From Chlorogloeopsis sp. ULAP01 (GTDB lineage Bacteria > Cyanobacteriota > Cyanobacteriia > Cyanobacteriales > Nostocaceae), in assembly GCF_030381805.1 (NCBI RefSeq), contig NZ_JAUDRH010000009.1:248001-312000 (forward strand): 64,000 bases of DNA, in the 5' to 3' direction. The notes beneath the pieces were generated by a model. It had not been told where the DNA came from. It did not search any database and worked only from the letters and a program-made list of their open reading frames with translations. Each line of letters starts with the position of its first letter. Position 1 is the stretch's first letter. A program made the translations under genes and the position numbers. Positions 1 to 9,096 of this stretch are shown piece by piece.

Positions 1-1
1 A

Positions 2-607
2 AGCAGCGAAGTATTAATTATTGCTGACGAGACCGCAAATCCCGTTCATGTCGCAGCCGATATGCTAGCACAAGCCGAACAAGATCCGATGGCGGCAGCA
101 ATCTTATTAACTACTGATCCGGCACTAGCGAAGAATGTACAAGTCGCGGTAGAAAGACAGTTGGTGGATCATCCCAGAGTCACTTTAACAGAGAAAGCAC
201 TCGCTCATTACGGCTTGATTGTGATTGTAGAGTCCTTAACAGCCGCAGCTGAGTTGTGCAATGAGTTTGCTCCCGAACACCTAGAGTTAGAAGTAGAAGA
301 TCCGTGGGCATTATTACCACTTATTCGCCATGCTGGTGCAATTTTTATGGGTTACTCTACACCAGAAGCAGTAGGAGACTATGTTGCTGGTCCTAATAAC
401 AGCATACCTACTTCTGGCGCTTCTCGCTATACCTCTGTCTTGGGAGTTGAAACCTTCTTGAAAAACTCAAGTATTATTCAATACACTCCCACAGCTTTGA
501 AAAAAGTGGCAGACGCAATTAATGTACTTGCAGCAGCTGAGGGCTTGCCCTCCCACGCCGATGCAGTCCGGCGTCGAGTTCAAAAAGAAGAAAAAAATGA
601 AGAATAG
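2..607 (+). CDS. hisD: Histidinol dehydrogenase, C-terminal part (5' end outside window)
   Basis: The reading frame is open from the window edge, so only about the last 200 residues are present. HisD oxidises histidinol to histidine in two NAD-dependent steps in the cytoplasm. Visible family motifs are PEHLEL (the catalytic Glu-His pair), GDYVAG (metal-binding Asp region) and a C-terminal GLPSHADAV (metal-binding His region). One oddity is GPNNSIPT, where the family usually reads GPNHxxPT, so a normally conserved His is Asn. The next gene downstream is a stress protein, not the ribosomal protein S20 gene that I recall following hisD in many cyanobacteria. This could be a second hisD copy, but the identification as a HisD family member is firm. 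Confidence 0.93.
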   Translation, partial: SSEVLIIADETANPVHVAADMLAQAEQDPMAAAILLTTDPALAKNVQVAVERQLVDHPRVTLTEKALAHYGLIVIVESLTAAAELCNEFAPEHLELEVEDPWALLPLIRHAGAIFMGYSTPEAVGDYVAGPNNSIPTSGASRYTSVLGVETFLKNSSIIQYTPTALKKVADAINVLAAAEGLPSHADAVRRRVQKEEKNEE

Positions 608-941
608 GCAATTTGAATTTAGCACTTACGCACAAGTCAACGAAGAATAAAAACCCTCTAGGCACGGAGAACACAGAAAAATAAGAGTTAAAGAGGTATT
701 TTGTACAAGTCCTGTAATTTCATCGTAGGAAACAGGCTTAAACTCTGTTAATGGCTTATGCTACCTGGCAACTGCTGTAGGTGATTGTGTTTGACAAGCA
801 ACAACTAACTACTAACACTTACTTAATTATTAATTTTTCCCTAGAGTTTAGATAAAAATTAAATGATGGCGTCAAACTTAAAGTGTAAGGCTATACAACT
901 TGAAAAAACCACAAGAATCGCTTTAATGTAAGCAGTTGATT
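608..941. other. Intergenic spacer, no gene seen
   Basis: AT-rich spacer between hisD and the universal stress protein gene. I see no long open frame, RNA gene or clear terminator. A short stretch of CTAACTACTAAC-type repeats lies near position 805. It presumably carries the promoter of the stress gene. Confidence 0.5.
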
Positions 942-1394
942 ATGACTACTCTTTTGGAGACACGAGTGGTGCTAAAGAATATTTTGGTAGCTCTAGACGC
1001 TTCAGAAATTGCCGACCGAGTAATTGAGACTTTACAGGATTTGGTATTGGCAAAGGACAGTAAGGTGATTCTTTGTCATGTTTTTCCTCCTCCAGAGTCT
1101 GAAATGGAGCTACCAGCCGATCGCCCTCATCCAGACTCACCAGCGCTTTCTTCTTTACAAGTCGAAAAACAGCTGCAATTCTACCAAACTCAGCTACCTG
1201 TTGAAAGTGAAATAGAACTTGTCAGTGGCGATCCAGCAGAAGAAATTATTCGTCTTGCTAATATTTATAAGGCGGACTTGATTGTAATTGGCAGCCGTGG
1301 ATTAACTGGTGTAAACCGAATTGTTCAGGGTTCTGTGAGCAGCCAAGTGGTAGAAGAAGGGCCGTGTTCTGTGTTAGTAGTCAAGGTGAAATAA
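942..1394 (+). CDS. Universal stress protein, UspA family
   Basis: A 150-residue single-domain Usp. It begins NILVALDASE after a short leader and ends with the ATP-binding signature G-2X-G-9X-G-S (GSRG...QGS), followed by CSVLVVK. This marks the ATP-binding subclass. The ATG at 942 is preferred over an in-frame TTG two codons upstream; a GTG at 966 or 969 would also give a usual family length. It stands alone, more than 300 bp from both neighbours. Members are cytoplasmic dimers linked to stress survival; the specific role here is unknown. Confidence 0.9.
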   Translation: MTTLLETRVVLKNILVALDASEIADRVIETLQDLVLAKDSKVILCHVFPPPESEMELPADRPHPDSPALSSLQVEKQLQFYQTQLPVESEIELVSGDPAEEIIRLANIYKADLIVIGSRGLTGVNRIVQGSVSSQVVEEGPCSVLVVKVK

Positions 1395-1737
1395 AACTTA
1401 ATACAGTCCAGAAAATTTGGATCTAGATCAACTCTAAATTGCCAACCAATGCTGGCAATGGCTTCATCAAGGTATAATGGCAAATTTTTTGTGAACCAAA
1501 TAGGTTCACTGATGAATTTTGTGTATTAATGAAAAAATCTGAAATTATATAAATACATCAACATTCGCAATAGTATCTCTTGAGTATCCGTTGCGGCTTG
1601 ATTTCATTTACTATGTATATTGTTAGACTTAAACACAAATTCCAGTAGAGCTATCACAGAACCATTCTTATAATAAGTTTGCTTTCTGGTATATTTTAGT
1701 CCAGTATACGGGCTGCTTTTGCCTATATTTGGAAACC
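1395..1737. other. Intergenic spacer with small hairpins
   Basis: No gene seen. Two small inverted repeats are present: ATTGCCA/TGGCAAT at 1438-1459, and GTGAACC/GGTTCAC at 1491-1509 with a 5-nt loop. Neither is followed by a T-run on the + strand, so neither is a convincing terminator. Confidence 0.4.
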
Positions 1738-3930
1738 ATGCCAAAATCTAAAAAGATTACCAATCAACCAATCAATCTCAGCGATCCGCAATACTATCTC
1801 AATCGTGAACTGAGTTGGTTAGAGTTTAATAATAGAGTATTACATGAAGCACTAGACCCGCGTACGCCTCTTTTGGAACGTCTTAAGTTTCTGGCTATTA
1901 CGAGTTCCAATCTGGATGAATTTTTTATGGTGCGGGTTGCAGCATTAAAACAACAAGTGGAAGCAAAAGTTAGCAAATTAACTTTTGATGGTTTAATACC
2001 ACAAAAACAATTAGATGAGATTAGTTTTTTTCTACGCCCTTTAGTAGCTCAACAACATCAACATTTTGAGCAAATATTAAAGCCACAGCTAGCAAATCAT
2101 GGCATCCACATATTAGATTATATAGATTTGACAGAGAAACAAAGAAATTATTTAGACAATTATTTTGAAGAACAGATTTTTCCAGTTATTACTCCCCTTG
2201 CTGTCGATCCTAGTCATCCTTTTCCTTACATTTCCAATCTCAGCCTAAATTTGGCAGTTGTAGTCAAAAATCCAGAAACGGAAGAAGAACTTTTTGCCAG
2301 AGTTAAAGTACCCAAAGTCTTGCCCAGGTTTTTAGCTTTGCCACCAGAATTAGGAGTTCAGCATCAGGACAAACCATTCGTTTGGACTGGTATACCTTTG
2401 GAGCAGGCGATCGCTCACAATCTAGAGTCTCTATTTCCGGGGATGAATATTCAAGAATACCATCTCTTCCGTATTACTCGCGATGCCGATTTGGAATTGG
2501 AAGAAGATGAAGCCGACGATTTACTGTTGGCAATTGAGCAAGAACTACGAAAACGACGCGTTGGTGGTACTCCAGTGCGAATGGAAATTCAATCTCAAAC
2601 TCCACAAGCAATACGCGATCGCTTGGTAGAAGATTTAGAACTTACAGAAAGTGATGTTTACGAAGTAGATGGGCTATTGGGGCTACGAGATTTAATGTAT
2701 TTTATGTCATTGCCCTTACCAGAACTTAAAGATCCGCCTTGGCAGTCTGTAGTTACTCCCCGCTTGCAAAGAATTCGTGAACCCAACATCGTTGGTTCAG
2801 AGGTACGGGAAATAGAAGAAGGAAAAGATTTTTTTGCTGTGATTCGGGAACGAGATTTGCTCGTACACCATCCCTATCAATCCTTCTCGGCATCAGTAGT
2901 GCGCTTCATTACCACTGCTGCCCACGATCCAAATGTGCTGGCAATCAAGATGACTCTCTACCGCACCTCTGGAGACTCACCGATAGTAAATGCCTTAATT
3001 GCAGCTGCCGAAAATGGCAAGCAGGTATCTGTATTGGTAGAGCTTAAAGCCAGGTTTGATGAAGAGAATAATATTTATTGGGCAAGACGTTTAGAAAGTG
3101 TAGGCGTTCACGTTGTTTACGGTCTGGTAGGGCTAAAAACCCACAGTAAAATTGTTATGGTGGTGCGACGCGAACAAGAACGCATCCGCCGTTACGTGCA
3201 TATCGGTACTGGTAACTACAATCCAAAAACTGCCAGACTCTACACAGACTTGGGATTGTTTAGCTGTCGAGAAGAATTAGGAGCTGATGTCACAGATGTA
3301 TTTAATTTCTTAACTGGTTATTCCTTGCAAAAATCTTATCGGCAAATTTTGGTTGCGCCCGTGAATATGCGCGATCGCTTTTTGAATCTGATCCATCGAG
3401 AAATCGAAAATGCTCAAAAAGGAAATTCTGGGCGAATTGTAGCCAAAATGAATTCTTTGGTCGATCCACAAATAATTGCTACCTTATATGAAGCATCCCG
3501 CGCTGGAGTAAAAATTGATTTAATTGTGCGGGGTATTTGCTGTTTGCGTCCTGGACTAAAAGACATCAGCGAAAATATTCACGTTATAAGTATTATTGGT
3601 CGATTTTTGGAACACTCCCGTATTTTTTATTTTTATAACAATGGACAGGAAGAAATTTATATCGGCAGTGCAGATTGGATGCCCCGCAATCTTGATCGCC
3701 GTGTGGAAGTGGTGACTCCAGTACAAGATCCAGATATCGCAAAAGATTTGCAAGAAATTTTAGGCATAATGCTAGCAGATAATCGCCAAGCCTGGGAATT
3801 ACAAGCCAATGGCAGCTACATCCAAAGACGCCCTGGCGAAGATTGCCCAGAAACTAGTTCCCAAAAAATTCTGATGTCTATGGCGTTAAACTCAACTGCG
3901 ATCGCCTCAACTCTAATTAATTCAAAATAA
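1738..3930 (+). CDS. ppk1: Polyphosphate kinase 1
   Basis: A 730-residue protein of standard PPK1 length. It reversibly makes polyphosphate from ATP. The N-terminal domain shows LNRELSWLEFNNRV and TSSNLDEFFMVRVA. The phospholipase-D-like catalytic domains contain the autophosphorylated His in KTHSK (about residue 469) and a second conserved His in FLEHSRIF (about 626). The nucleotide-binding C-terminal part (IYIGSADWMPRNLDRRVEV) is intact. The ATG at 1738 is preferred over the TTG three codons upstream. It is a single gene; no ppx or pho gene is adjacent. Confidence 0.97.
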   Translation: MPKSKKITNQPINLSDPQYYLNRELSWLEFNNRVLHEALDPRTPLLERLKFLAITSSNLDEFFMVRVAALKQQVEAKVSKLTFDGLIPQKQLDEISFFLRPLVAQQHQHFEQILKPQLANHGIHILDYIDLTEKQRNYLDNYFEEQIFPVITPLAVDPSHPFPYISNLSLNLAVVVKNPETEEELFARVKVPKVLPRFLALPPELGVQHQDKPFVWTGIPLEQAIAHNLESLFPGMNIQEYHLFRITRDADLELEEDEADDLLLAIEQELRKRRVGGTPVRMEIQSQTPQAIRDRLVEDLELTESDVYEVDGLLGLRDLMYFMSLPLPELKDPPWQSVVTPRLQRIREPNIVGSEVREIEEGKDFFAVIRERDLLVHHPYQSFSASVVRFITTAAHDPNVLAIKMTLYRTSGDSPIVNALIAAAENGKQVSVLVELKARFDEENNIYWARRLESVGVHVVYGLVGLKTHSKIVMVVRREQERIRRYVHIGTGNYNPKTARLYTDLGLFSCREELGADVTDVFNFLTGYSLQKSYRQILVAPVNMRDRFLNLIHREIENAQKGNSGRIVAKMNSLVDPQIIATLYEASRAGVKIDLIVRGICCLRPGLKDISENIHVISIIGRFLEHSRIFYFYNNGQEEIYIGSADWMPRNLDRRVEVVTPVQDPDIAKDLQEILGIMLADNRQAWELQANGSYIQRRPGEDCPETSSQKILMSMALNSTAIASTLINSK

Positions 3931-4102
3931 AGTTCTGTATCTCGTGACAGCTAAACCTCAATTTTTGATTTAAATTTTCCACACAGATATTAAATGTTCA
4001 TAGAGAAAGTAGGTAAATATAATTTATTCAACCATAGGATAGAGTAAAGTTTCATCATTGTTCTCATAAACTATAAAAGTTGTCGTACATCTGTTTCCTT
4101 GG

Positions 4103-4519
4103 ATGTTAATGTTGTCTTGTGAGTCTTCTACCTTGCGTGTTTTAGTGGTTGACGATCACGAACTAACTCGTTTAACCCTGCAATTAATCTTGTCTGCTCA
4201 AGAAAAGATTCAAGTAGTAGGTTTAGCCTCTAACGGTCAAGAAGCAATAGAAATGGTTCAGCGCTACCAACCAGATGTAATTGTTTTAGATTTACAGATG
4301 CCTGTTATGGATGGTTGGAGTGCGTCTAGTCACATTAAGGCAATTGCTCCCAATACCCAGATTATTGCTTACTCTTCTGTGGAGGATTCTAAATTTATCG
4401 AAGCTAAAGCAACAGGAAGTTTAGATGCTTTTTGCAAAAAAGATGTGCCGACTGGTGAACTAGTTTCTTTAGTGAGGCAGCTAGGACAACGGGCGGCTAA
4501 TGACTCAGTAACAGGATGA
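4103..4519 (+). CDS. Stand-alone response regulator receiver protein
   Basis: A 138-residue protein that is a single CheY-like receiver domain. The acidic pair VVDDHE, the phosphoacceptor Asp63 in VLDLQMPVMDGW, and the late Lys in FCKKDVP are all present. There is no output domain, so signalling must go through protein partners. It resembles the receiver part of NarL-type regulators (VVDDHELTRLTLQLIL). No histidine kinase is nearby, so the partner cannot be read from the context. ATG codons at 4103 and 4109 are both possible starts. Confidence 0.88.
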   Translation: MLMLSCESSTLRVLVVDDHELTRLTLQLILSAQEKIQVVGLASNGQEAIEMVQRYQPDVIVLDLQMPVMDGWSASSHIKAIAPNTQIIAYSSVEDSKFIEAKATGSLDAFCKKDVPTGELVSLVRQLGQRAANDSVTG

Positions 4520-4603
4520 AATATTATAGTGAACTAAGTCAGGGTGACCCAAGAAATATCTAACTTTGGGGACTTGTAAATTATGAAAGGAGTGTTGCAA
4601 AAG

Positions 4604-4642
4604 GCGTCGGTAGAACCGGAAAACAATGGTTGCTGCCGACGC
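4604..4642. terminator. Hairpin between convergent genes
   Basis: GCGTCGG and CCGACGC form a stem that can extend inward through partly paired bases. On the minus strand it is followed by TTTTG, so it can end the minus-strand gene just to its right. It also sits after the receiver gene and may act in both directions. Confidence 0.5.
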
Positions 4643-4673
4643 AAACGCTTATTTTTATGTACTTAATTAAGGC

Positions 4674-4856
4674 TTAATTGGACTCTGTCTCTGGAAAGGT
4701 GCGTCTATATTCATCAATTAACTCATCCATTTCTTCCAATGCTTGATTGACATCTATTCTCAAAGTTCCTAGATTTGGTTGCTCTAGCAAGCCTAGCAAA
4801 TACTCGCGTTTATTTTGAATTTCGGTGATTCGTTCTTTAATAGTCTGTGGATCCAT
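4674..4856 (-). CDS. Small conserved hypothetical protein
   Basis: A 60-residue, highly charged and probably helical protein starting MDPQTIKERI and containing ALEEMDELIDEYRRTFPE near its end. No membrane segment, signal peptide or Cys motif is present. The ATG start is preferred over a TTG six codons upstream. It is divergent to the DUF2854 gene, with about 145 bp between the two starts. I do not recognise a characterised family. The codon pattern and amphipathic helices make it a likely real gene. Confidence 0.65.
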   Translation of the reverse strand: MDPQTIKERITEIQNKREYLLGLLEQPNLGTLRIDVNQALEEMDELIDEYRRTFPETESN

Positions 4857-5002
4857 TGTTTTTTCCGTTTGCAACTTTTCTTATGTTTATTTAAAGTTAA
4901 CTCAAAACTAGAAAGACTTTTGCCGCTCCTCTTCCCTAATTCTTGTGCGATCGCCGATGATAATAAAACTGAGACGCTAAGAATTAATACCAACTTAAGG
5001 TC

Positions 5003-5557
5003 ATGTTACGCCAAATATCTTTGGGAACACTGGGTTTAACAGTCGGCGGGATTCTAACCATCATCGGTATCGTCGCCTACGCAGCTGATAATGCTACTCT
5101 CAATCTTGTCGGATTTTTTTACGGGATACCACTGGTGCTGGGAGGACTAGCACTCAAAGCTAACGAACTTAAACCTATTCCCTTCAGCAAACCTACTACA
5201 CCAGAAGTTTTAGCATTGCAGAAACAGCAAGCTACTCCCACTCAAAATAAAATCCGCAAGGACATTACCCGCTATAGTTACGGGCAAAATACCCACTTTG
5301 ATCGTACACTCTCTTACTTGGGTTTAAGCCCTTCGGAAGCAGAACAACCAGTGCTAACAGAGTTACGAGAAGAGGAAATTAACGGAGCTTATGCCCTCAT
5401 TCTAGAGTTTGATTCGCCGCTAATACCAATTGAACTCTGGCAAAAGAAACAAGAGAAAATGACTAATTATTTTGGCCCTGGAGTAGATGTGCAAGTTACG
5501 CAAGTAGATTCAGATAAAATTGAACTGACGCTCATTGCTACTGCGAATAAGAGCTAA
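5003..5557 (+). CDS. DUF2854 family membrane protein
   Basis: A 184-residue protein with two N-terminal hydrophobic segments: one after RQISLGTLG running into IVAYA, and a second around LVGFFYGIPLVLGGLAL. A soluble domain follows and contains DITRYSYGQNTHFDRTLSYLGL. This layout matches the DUF2854 family, which I know from cyanobacteria and plastid-bearing eukaryotes. The function is not established. The family being restricted to photosynthetic organisms suggests a thylakoid role (inference). Confidence 0.8.
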   Translation: MLRQISLGTLGLTVGGILTIIGIVAYAADNATLNLVGFFYGIPLVLGGLALKANELKPIPFSKPTTPEVLALQKQQATPTQNKIRKDITRYSYGQNTHFDRTLSYLGLSPSEAEQPVLTELREEEINGAYALILEFDSPLIPIELWQKKQEKMTNYFGPGVDVQVTQVDSDKIELTLIATANKS

Positions 5558-5596
5558 TTGTTAATAGTTAATAGCTAATAGATTTTTGAACAACAC

Positions 5597-5651
5597 GTAG
5601 GGTGTGTGAACGCAAAGCGTAACGCACCATTTTCAAGGTTTTGGTGCGTTG
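5597..5651. repeat. Dispersed palindromic repeat, GTAGGGTGYGTTA family
   Basis: GTAGGGTGTGTGAACG, then AAAGCGTAACGCACC, followed by another GGTGCGTT. This is one of several copies of this family in the window (43.2, 43.4, 44.3 and 55.0 kb). It lies between DUF2854 and the CRR7 gene. Confidence 0.7.
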
Positions 5652-5803
5652 ACTAAAGTCATAACACAACGACAGTTTTGCGGTCAGAAAATCTACACCG
5701 CAAACTGCCTCCCCTACAAATACTTAATTTTTTTCAGAAATCAAACCTGATTCCTATGGTCTTTTAACCATTAGCTATTAGCACTCTTCTATTAACAACA
5801 AGT

Positions 5804-6064
5804 TTATTTCTCTAAGCGGACTGCATACCACTGCAAATATTGCCCAACTCCAATATCAAGTTCACAAGTAGTATTAAGTAAATACTTTGCTTTTTCTTCC
5901 GCAGAATCCAGTGAGCGTAGATCTGGAGATAAATCCTGAATATTAATTGTTTGAAGAATTCCCTTTAGTTTTTCTAGTAGCTCTGATGCAGTCAGAAATT
6001 GTTCTGGTTGATTTGTTTCTAAAACAACAAAATATTCTTGTTGGTACATTAATGAATCAGGCAT
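5804..6064 (-). CDS. Chlororespiratory reduction protein 7 (CRR7) homologue
   Basis: An 86-residue protein beginning MPDSLMYQQEYFVVLETNQPE and ending in a QYLQWYAVRLEK-type tail, which I recognise as the CRR7 family. In plants CRR7 is needed for assembly of the chloroplast NDH complex; cyanobacterial members are less well studied. There are no membrane segments. The ATG is chosen because CCTTAGG lies at ribosome-binding distance; the upstream GTG would overlap that site. No ndh genes are nearby. Confidence 0.82.
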   Translation of the reverse strand: MPDSLMYQQEYFVVLETNQPEQFLTASELLEKLKGILQTINIQDLSPDLRSLDSAEEKAKYLLNTTCELDIGVGQYLQWYAVRLEK

Positions 6065-6769
6065 AATATACACCTAAGGAAGTAAAAATTAAGATTTGAA
6101 CTTGAAGTATTTTGTGTTTGTAAATTTTTACTTAGTTTTAGTTTTGTTTATCCTCATAATTTTATTCACCTGATCAAGAATTAATAAACTTCAAGCTCAC
6201 ATACTTCAGTAGTATGGATAGTTTATATATTTATATTATTGTTATTCGTATCATTACTGAATAATACTACTAAAACAAATATTTTTTAAAGCATCTTGAA
6301 GTATAACAGCTTGGAACATTAGCTAAAACTAAAAGATTATCTATACATTTTCTGCGCTCTAGCAATTTTCGTTCTTTCTCAATGTGTGTCTCAACGAACT
6401 GTATAACTTTAAACTTCAAGTATACATTTGAAGTTTTCAAGAAAATCGCAGTTTATTGTTGGTTGTCCTGTTTGTTGGAGGGAAAGATAAATACTACCAT
6501 TTATCGAGCTTGCTATTACTCATGAATATAAATTTACCAATTTATCAATTAGGGGAACTGCCTTCTACATGGGCAGGGAAACGCAAAATCAAACATTTGA
6601 GAAATCTACAGGTATAAAAGCAAAGATTTCACTGATATATCCCCTGCTTGATTATCAGTTATAAGAACTTTTTTAGGATAAAAACTGTCATATATGCTAT
6701 ATTTAGCTATTTTTGAAGTTTTATCGGCAATTATATAGCTCTAACACTTATTTTCGCTGGAAAGCGCCC
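6065..6769. other. AT-rich intergenic spacer with one tiny ORF
   Basis: About 700 bp upstream of the REC-GGDEF gene. It is very AT-rich and holds no long frame. A 31-codon frame from ATG 6522 (starting MNINLPIYQLGELPSTW, ending HLRNLQV) has codon use like a real peptide, but I cannot link it to a family. A long 5' leader for the REC-GGDEF gene is another explanation. Confidence 0.4.
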
Positions 6770-7807
6770 ATGCCAGGCACAAGCCATTTTTCTTCGATTT
6801 CTAGCAAGCCTCCTTTGATTCTGGTGGCTGATGATGATGCGACAATGCGATTACTGTTGCGTGAAGCGATGGAACAAGAAGGCTACCGAGTTGTCGAGGT
6901 TAGCAATGGTAAAGAGTGCTTAGATGCTTACACTGTTGTCAAACCGGATCTAATTTTATTAGATGCAGTAATGCCAATCATGGATGGCTTTACTTGTTGT
7001 CAGGAACTGCTCCACATTACCAAGAAAAATTTAGCATTAGCACTCGCATCCTTTGATCATGGTTCTTCCTTCAGTAATAGTTTGATTTCTATGCTCTGGG
7101 ATCGCACTCCAATATTAATGATTACGGGGTTAGACGATACTGATTCAGTAGATCGTGCTTTTGAGGCTGGAGCAAGCGATTTTGTAACTAAACCTATTCA
7201 TTGGGCAATGTTACGCCGACGAGTCAGGCGGCTACTACAACAAGGGCAAGTATACAAACAGCTAGAAGCAGCGAATCAAGCTTTGCAACAACTTGCAAAC
7301 GAAGATGGTTTGACTGGCGTGGCTAATCGTCGTCGCTTTGATCAGTATCTCAATTCTCAATGGTTGGAACTAGCACAGCAGCGATCGCCACTATCAATGA
7401 TTTTATGTGATATTGATTTCTTTAAACTTTACAACGATAAATATGGTCATCCAGCAGGGGATGCTTGTTTGCAAAAGGTAGCTACCGTCTTAAAGGATAC
7501 AGCCCAGAAAAATCAGGATTTAGTAGCACGTTACGGTGGTGAAGAATTTGCTGTAATCTTGCCTTTTACTCATGCTTCGGGTGCTGTTCATGTGGCGGAA
7601 GCAATGCAAGCTGGAGTTAGAGAATTGAAGATTTTTCATTCTCAATCTACAGTCAGTCAGTACGTCACCTTAAGTTTAGGAGTAGCCACAATCATTCCCA
7701 GTTTTGATACTTCACCTTCAACTTTAATTGCAGCAGCTGATCAGGCGCTTTACCAAGCAAAAGCAGAGGGGCGCAATCGCATTAATTTTAAGCAGATGCA
7801 GCATTGA
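6770..7807 (+). CDS. Response regulator with GGDEF diguanylate cyclase domain
   Basis: A 345-residue PleD/Rre-like protein. A receiver domain (ILVADDDATMR, phospho-Asp65 in LLDAVMPIMDGF, Lys141 in VTKPIH) is followed by a GGDEF domain with GGEEF at about 256-260 and DGLTGVANRRRF at its start. It should make cyclic-di-GMP under phosphorylation control. Two oddities. The receiver carries about 25 extra residues (LALALASFDHGSSFSNSL) between helix 3 and strand 4. The allosteric I-site, normally RxxD, reads KNQD, so product inhibition may be weak. The ATG is preferred over a TTG 19 codons earlier. Confidence 0.93.
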   Translation: MPGTSHFSSISSKPPLILVADDDATMRLLLREAMEQEGYRVVEVSNGKECLDAYTVVKPDLILLDAVMPIMDGFTCCQELLHITKKNLALALASFDHGSSFSNSLISMLWDRTPILMITGLDDTDSVDRAFEAGASDFVTKPIHWAMLRRRVRRLLQQGQVYKQLEAANQALQQLANEDGLTGVANRRRFDQYLNSQWLELAQQRSPLSMILCDIDFFKLYNDKYGHPAGDACLQKVATVLKDTAQKNQDLVARYGGEEFAVILPFTHASGAVHVAEAMQAGVRELKIFHSQSTVSQYVTLSLGVATIIPSFDTSPSTLIAAADQALYQAKAEGRNRINFKQMQH

Positions 7808-7810
7808 TGA

Positions 7811-7929
7811 ATATAGGTGATAGGGAACAGGGGACAGGGAACAGGTGACATGGGCAAGGGGCATGGGGCATAGGGCATAGGAAAAATACAATTCCCAATC
7901 CCCGATACCCAATACCCAATACCCAATCC
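7811..7929. repeat. STRR-type heptanucleotide repeats
   Basis: Runs of near 7-bp units: GGGACAG/GGCATAG types at the left and CCCAATA/CCCAATC at the right. The stop codon and last few residues (GTRD) of the TPR gene are encoded by the end of this tract, so the repeat has grown up to or into that gene. Confidence 0.8.
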
Positions 7930-9006
7930 CTAATCTCTAGTCCCTTTGACGCTGACTTTACGCATCATTTGAGTCAGTTTGTCAACCAATGATACTTCTT
8001 GTTTGCTGTCTTGGAGCGTGCGGGCTGTGAGGATAGCTCTTTCGTAAAAATTGCGAGCATTTTGATAGTTGCCTAGCTTTTCATGCAATTGAGCATAGGA
8101 CTCAAAAGATTTTAATTCTTCCCGCAGATTTCGTAATTCTTGAGCAAGCGCCAATCGCTGTTGTAATAAATCAAAAGCACGTTCGTGACGTCCGACAGCA
8201 CTATGAGCGGCTACTAAACCATCTATTGCTCGTAGTTCGTTAATGCGATCGCTCTTTGATTTGGCTAGGCGCAGTGCTGCCCCGTAGGTACTAATCGTGC
8301 CTTGATAATTATTAGCTGCTAGATAGGCATCGCCTAAATTATTAAAGGTATTAGCTTCACCAATTAGATCGCCAGTTTGACGCCGGAAGGTTAAAGCATT
8401 TTCATAAAGTTGAATTGCTTGATTGTAATTTCCCAATCTTGCAGTTGCTAAACCCAAGTTACTGAGAGAAAGTCCTTGCCCTTCAAGGTTTTGAATATGA
8501 CGAGCAATTTCGAGTGCTTGTGTAAAAGTTTTAGCGGAACTTGCGGGTTCTCCTTGTTGCAGTAGCAATGTACCGATGTTATTGAGAGCAAAAATCTGAC
8601 TTTGGAAGTCTTTAACATCACGGGCGATCGCTAATCTTCGTCGCATCGCATCTTCTGCCTCTGAATAGCGTCCTAGTTGCAGATAGCCTTCACTCAAAAA
8701 ATCGTAAATCAAACCTTGCGCTTTTAGCTCGCCAATAGAATGGTAAATTTCCAATGCATTTAACCAAGATTTTACTGCTTGATCGAGACTGCCTGAGATT
8801 CGTTGCTGTTTGCCTGTCTGTAGCAAAGTATCTGCTTGATCCCTTAATTCTCGTACCGCCGATTTATTAATTGGACGGTGGAGTTGTTCGGTAATATCTG
8901 CTGCGGTTGCAGCTATGGGACTAAGTAAAAAACTAAAAACTAAAAAATAAACAATACTGCTAAAGTTTAAAATTGGATGCCTTAAGATGAGATACCGTTG
9001 TTTCAT
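7930..9006 (-). CDS. Secreted TPR-repeat protein
   Basis: A 358-residue protein. An N-terminal hydrophobic stretch ending LLSPIAATA looks like a signal peptide. The rest is a run of tetratricopeptide repeats (for example GNYNQAIQLYENALTFRRQ, then GDLIGEANTFNNLGDAYLAANNY), about seven units of the 40-residue Rapsn/Kinesin-light-chain type. It is probably a periplasmic scaffold. No catalytic domain is seen. Its gene follows the sigma-like gene on the same strand after about 90 bp. Confidence 0.85.
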   Translation of the reverse strand: MKQRYLILRHPILNFSSIVYFLVFSFLLSPIAATAADITEQLHRPINKSAVRELRDQADTLLQTGKQQRISGSLDQAVKSWLNALEIYHSIGELKAQGLIYDFLSEGYLQLGRYSEAEDAMRRRLAIARDVKDFQSQIFALNNIGTLLLQQGEPASSAKTFTQALEIARHIQNLEGQGLSLSNLGLATARLGNYNQAIQLYENALTFRRQTGDLIGEANTFNNLGDAYLAANNYQGTISTYGAALRLAKSKSDRINELRAIDGLVAAHSAVGRHERAFDLLQQRLALAQELRNLREELKSFESYAQLHEKLGNYQNARNFYERAILTARTLQDSKQEVSLVDKLTQMMRKVSVKGTRD

Positions 9007-9096
9007 AAAAATTGCCCGTGTAATTGCGGCTTTAATGTAGAAAGATTGGCAAAACTTTATAAATCACTACTTACAAAGTCATAAAAACTAGTGTAT

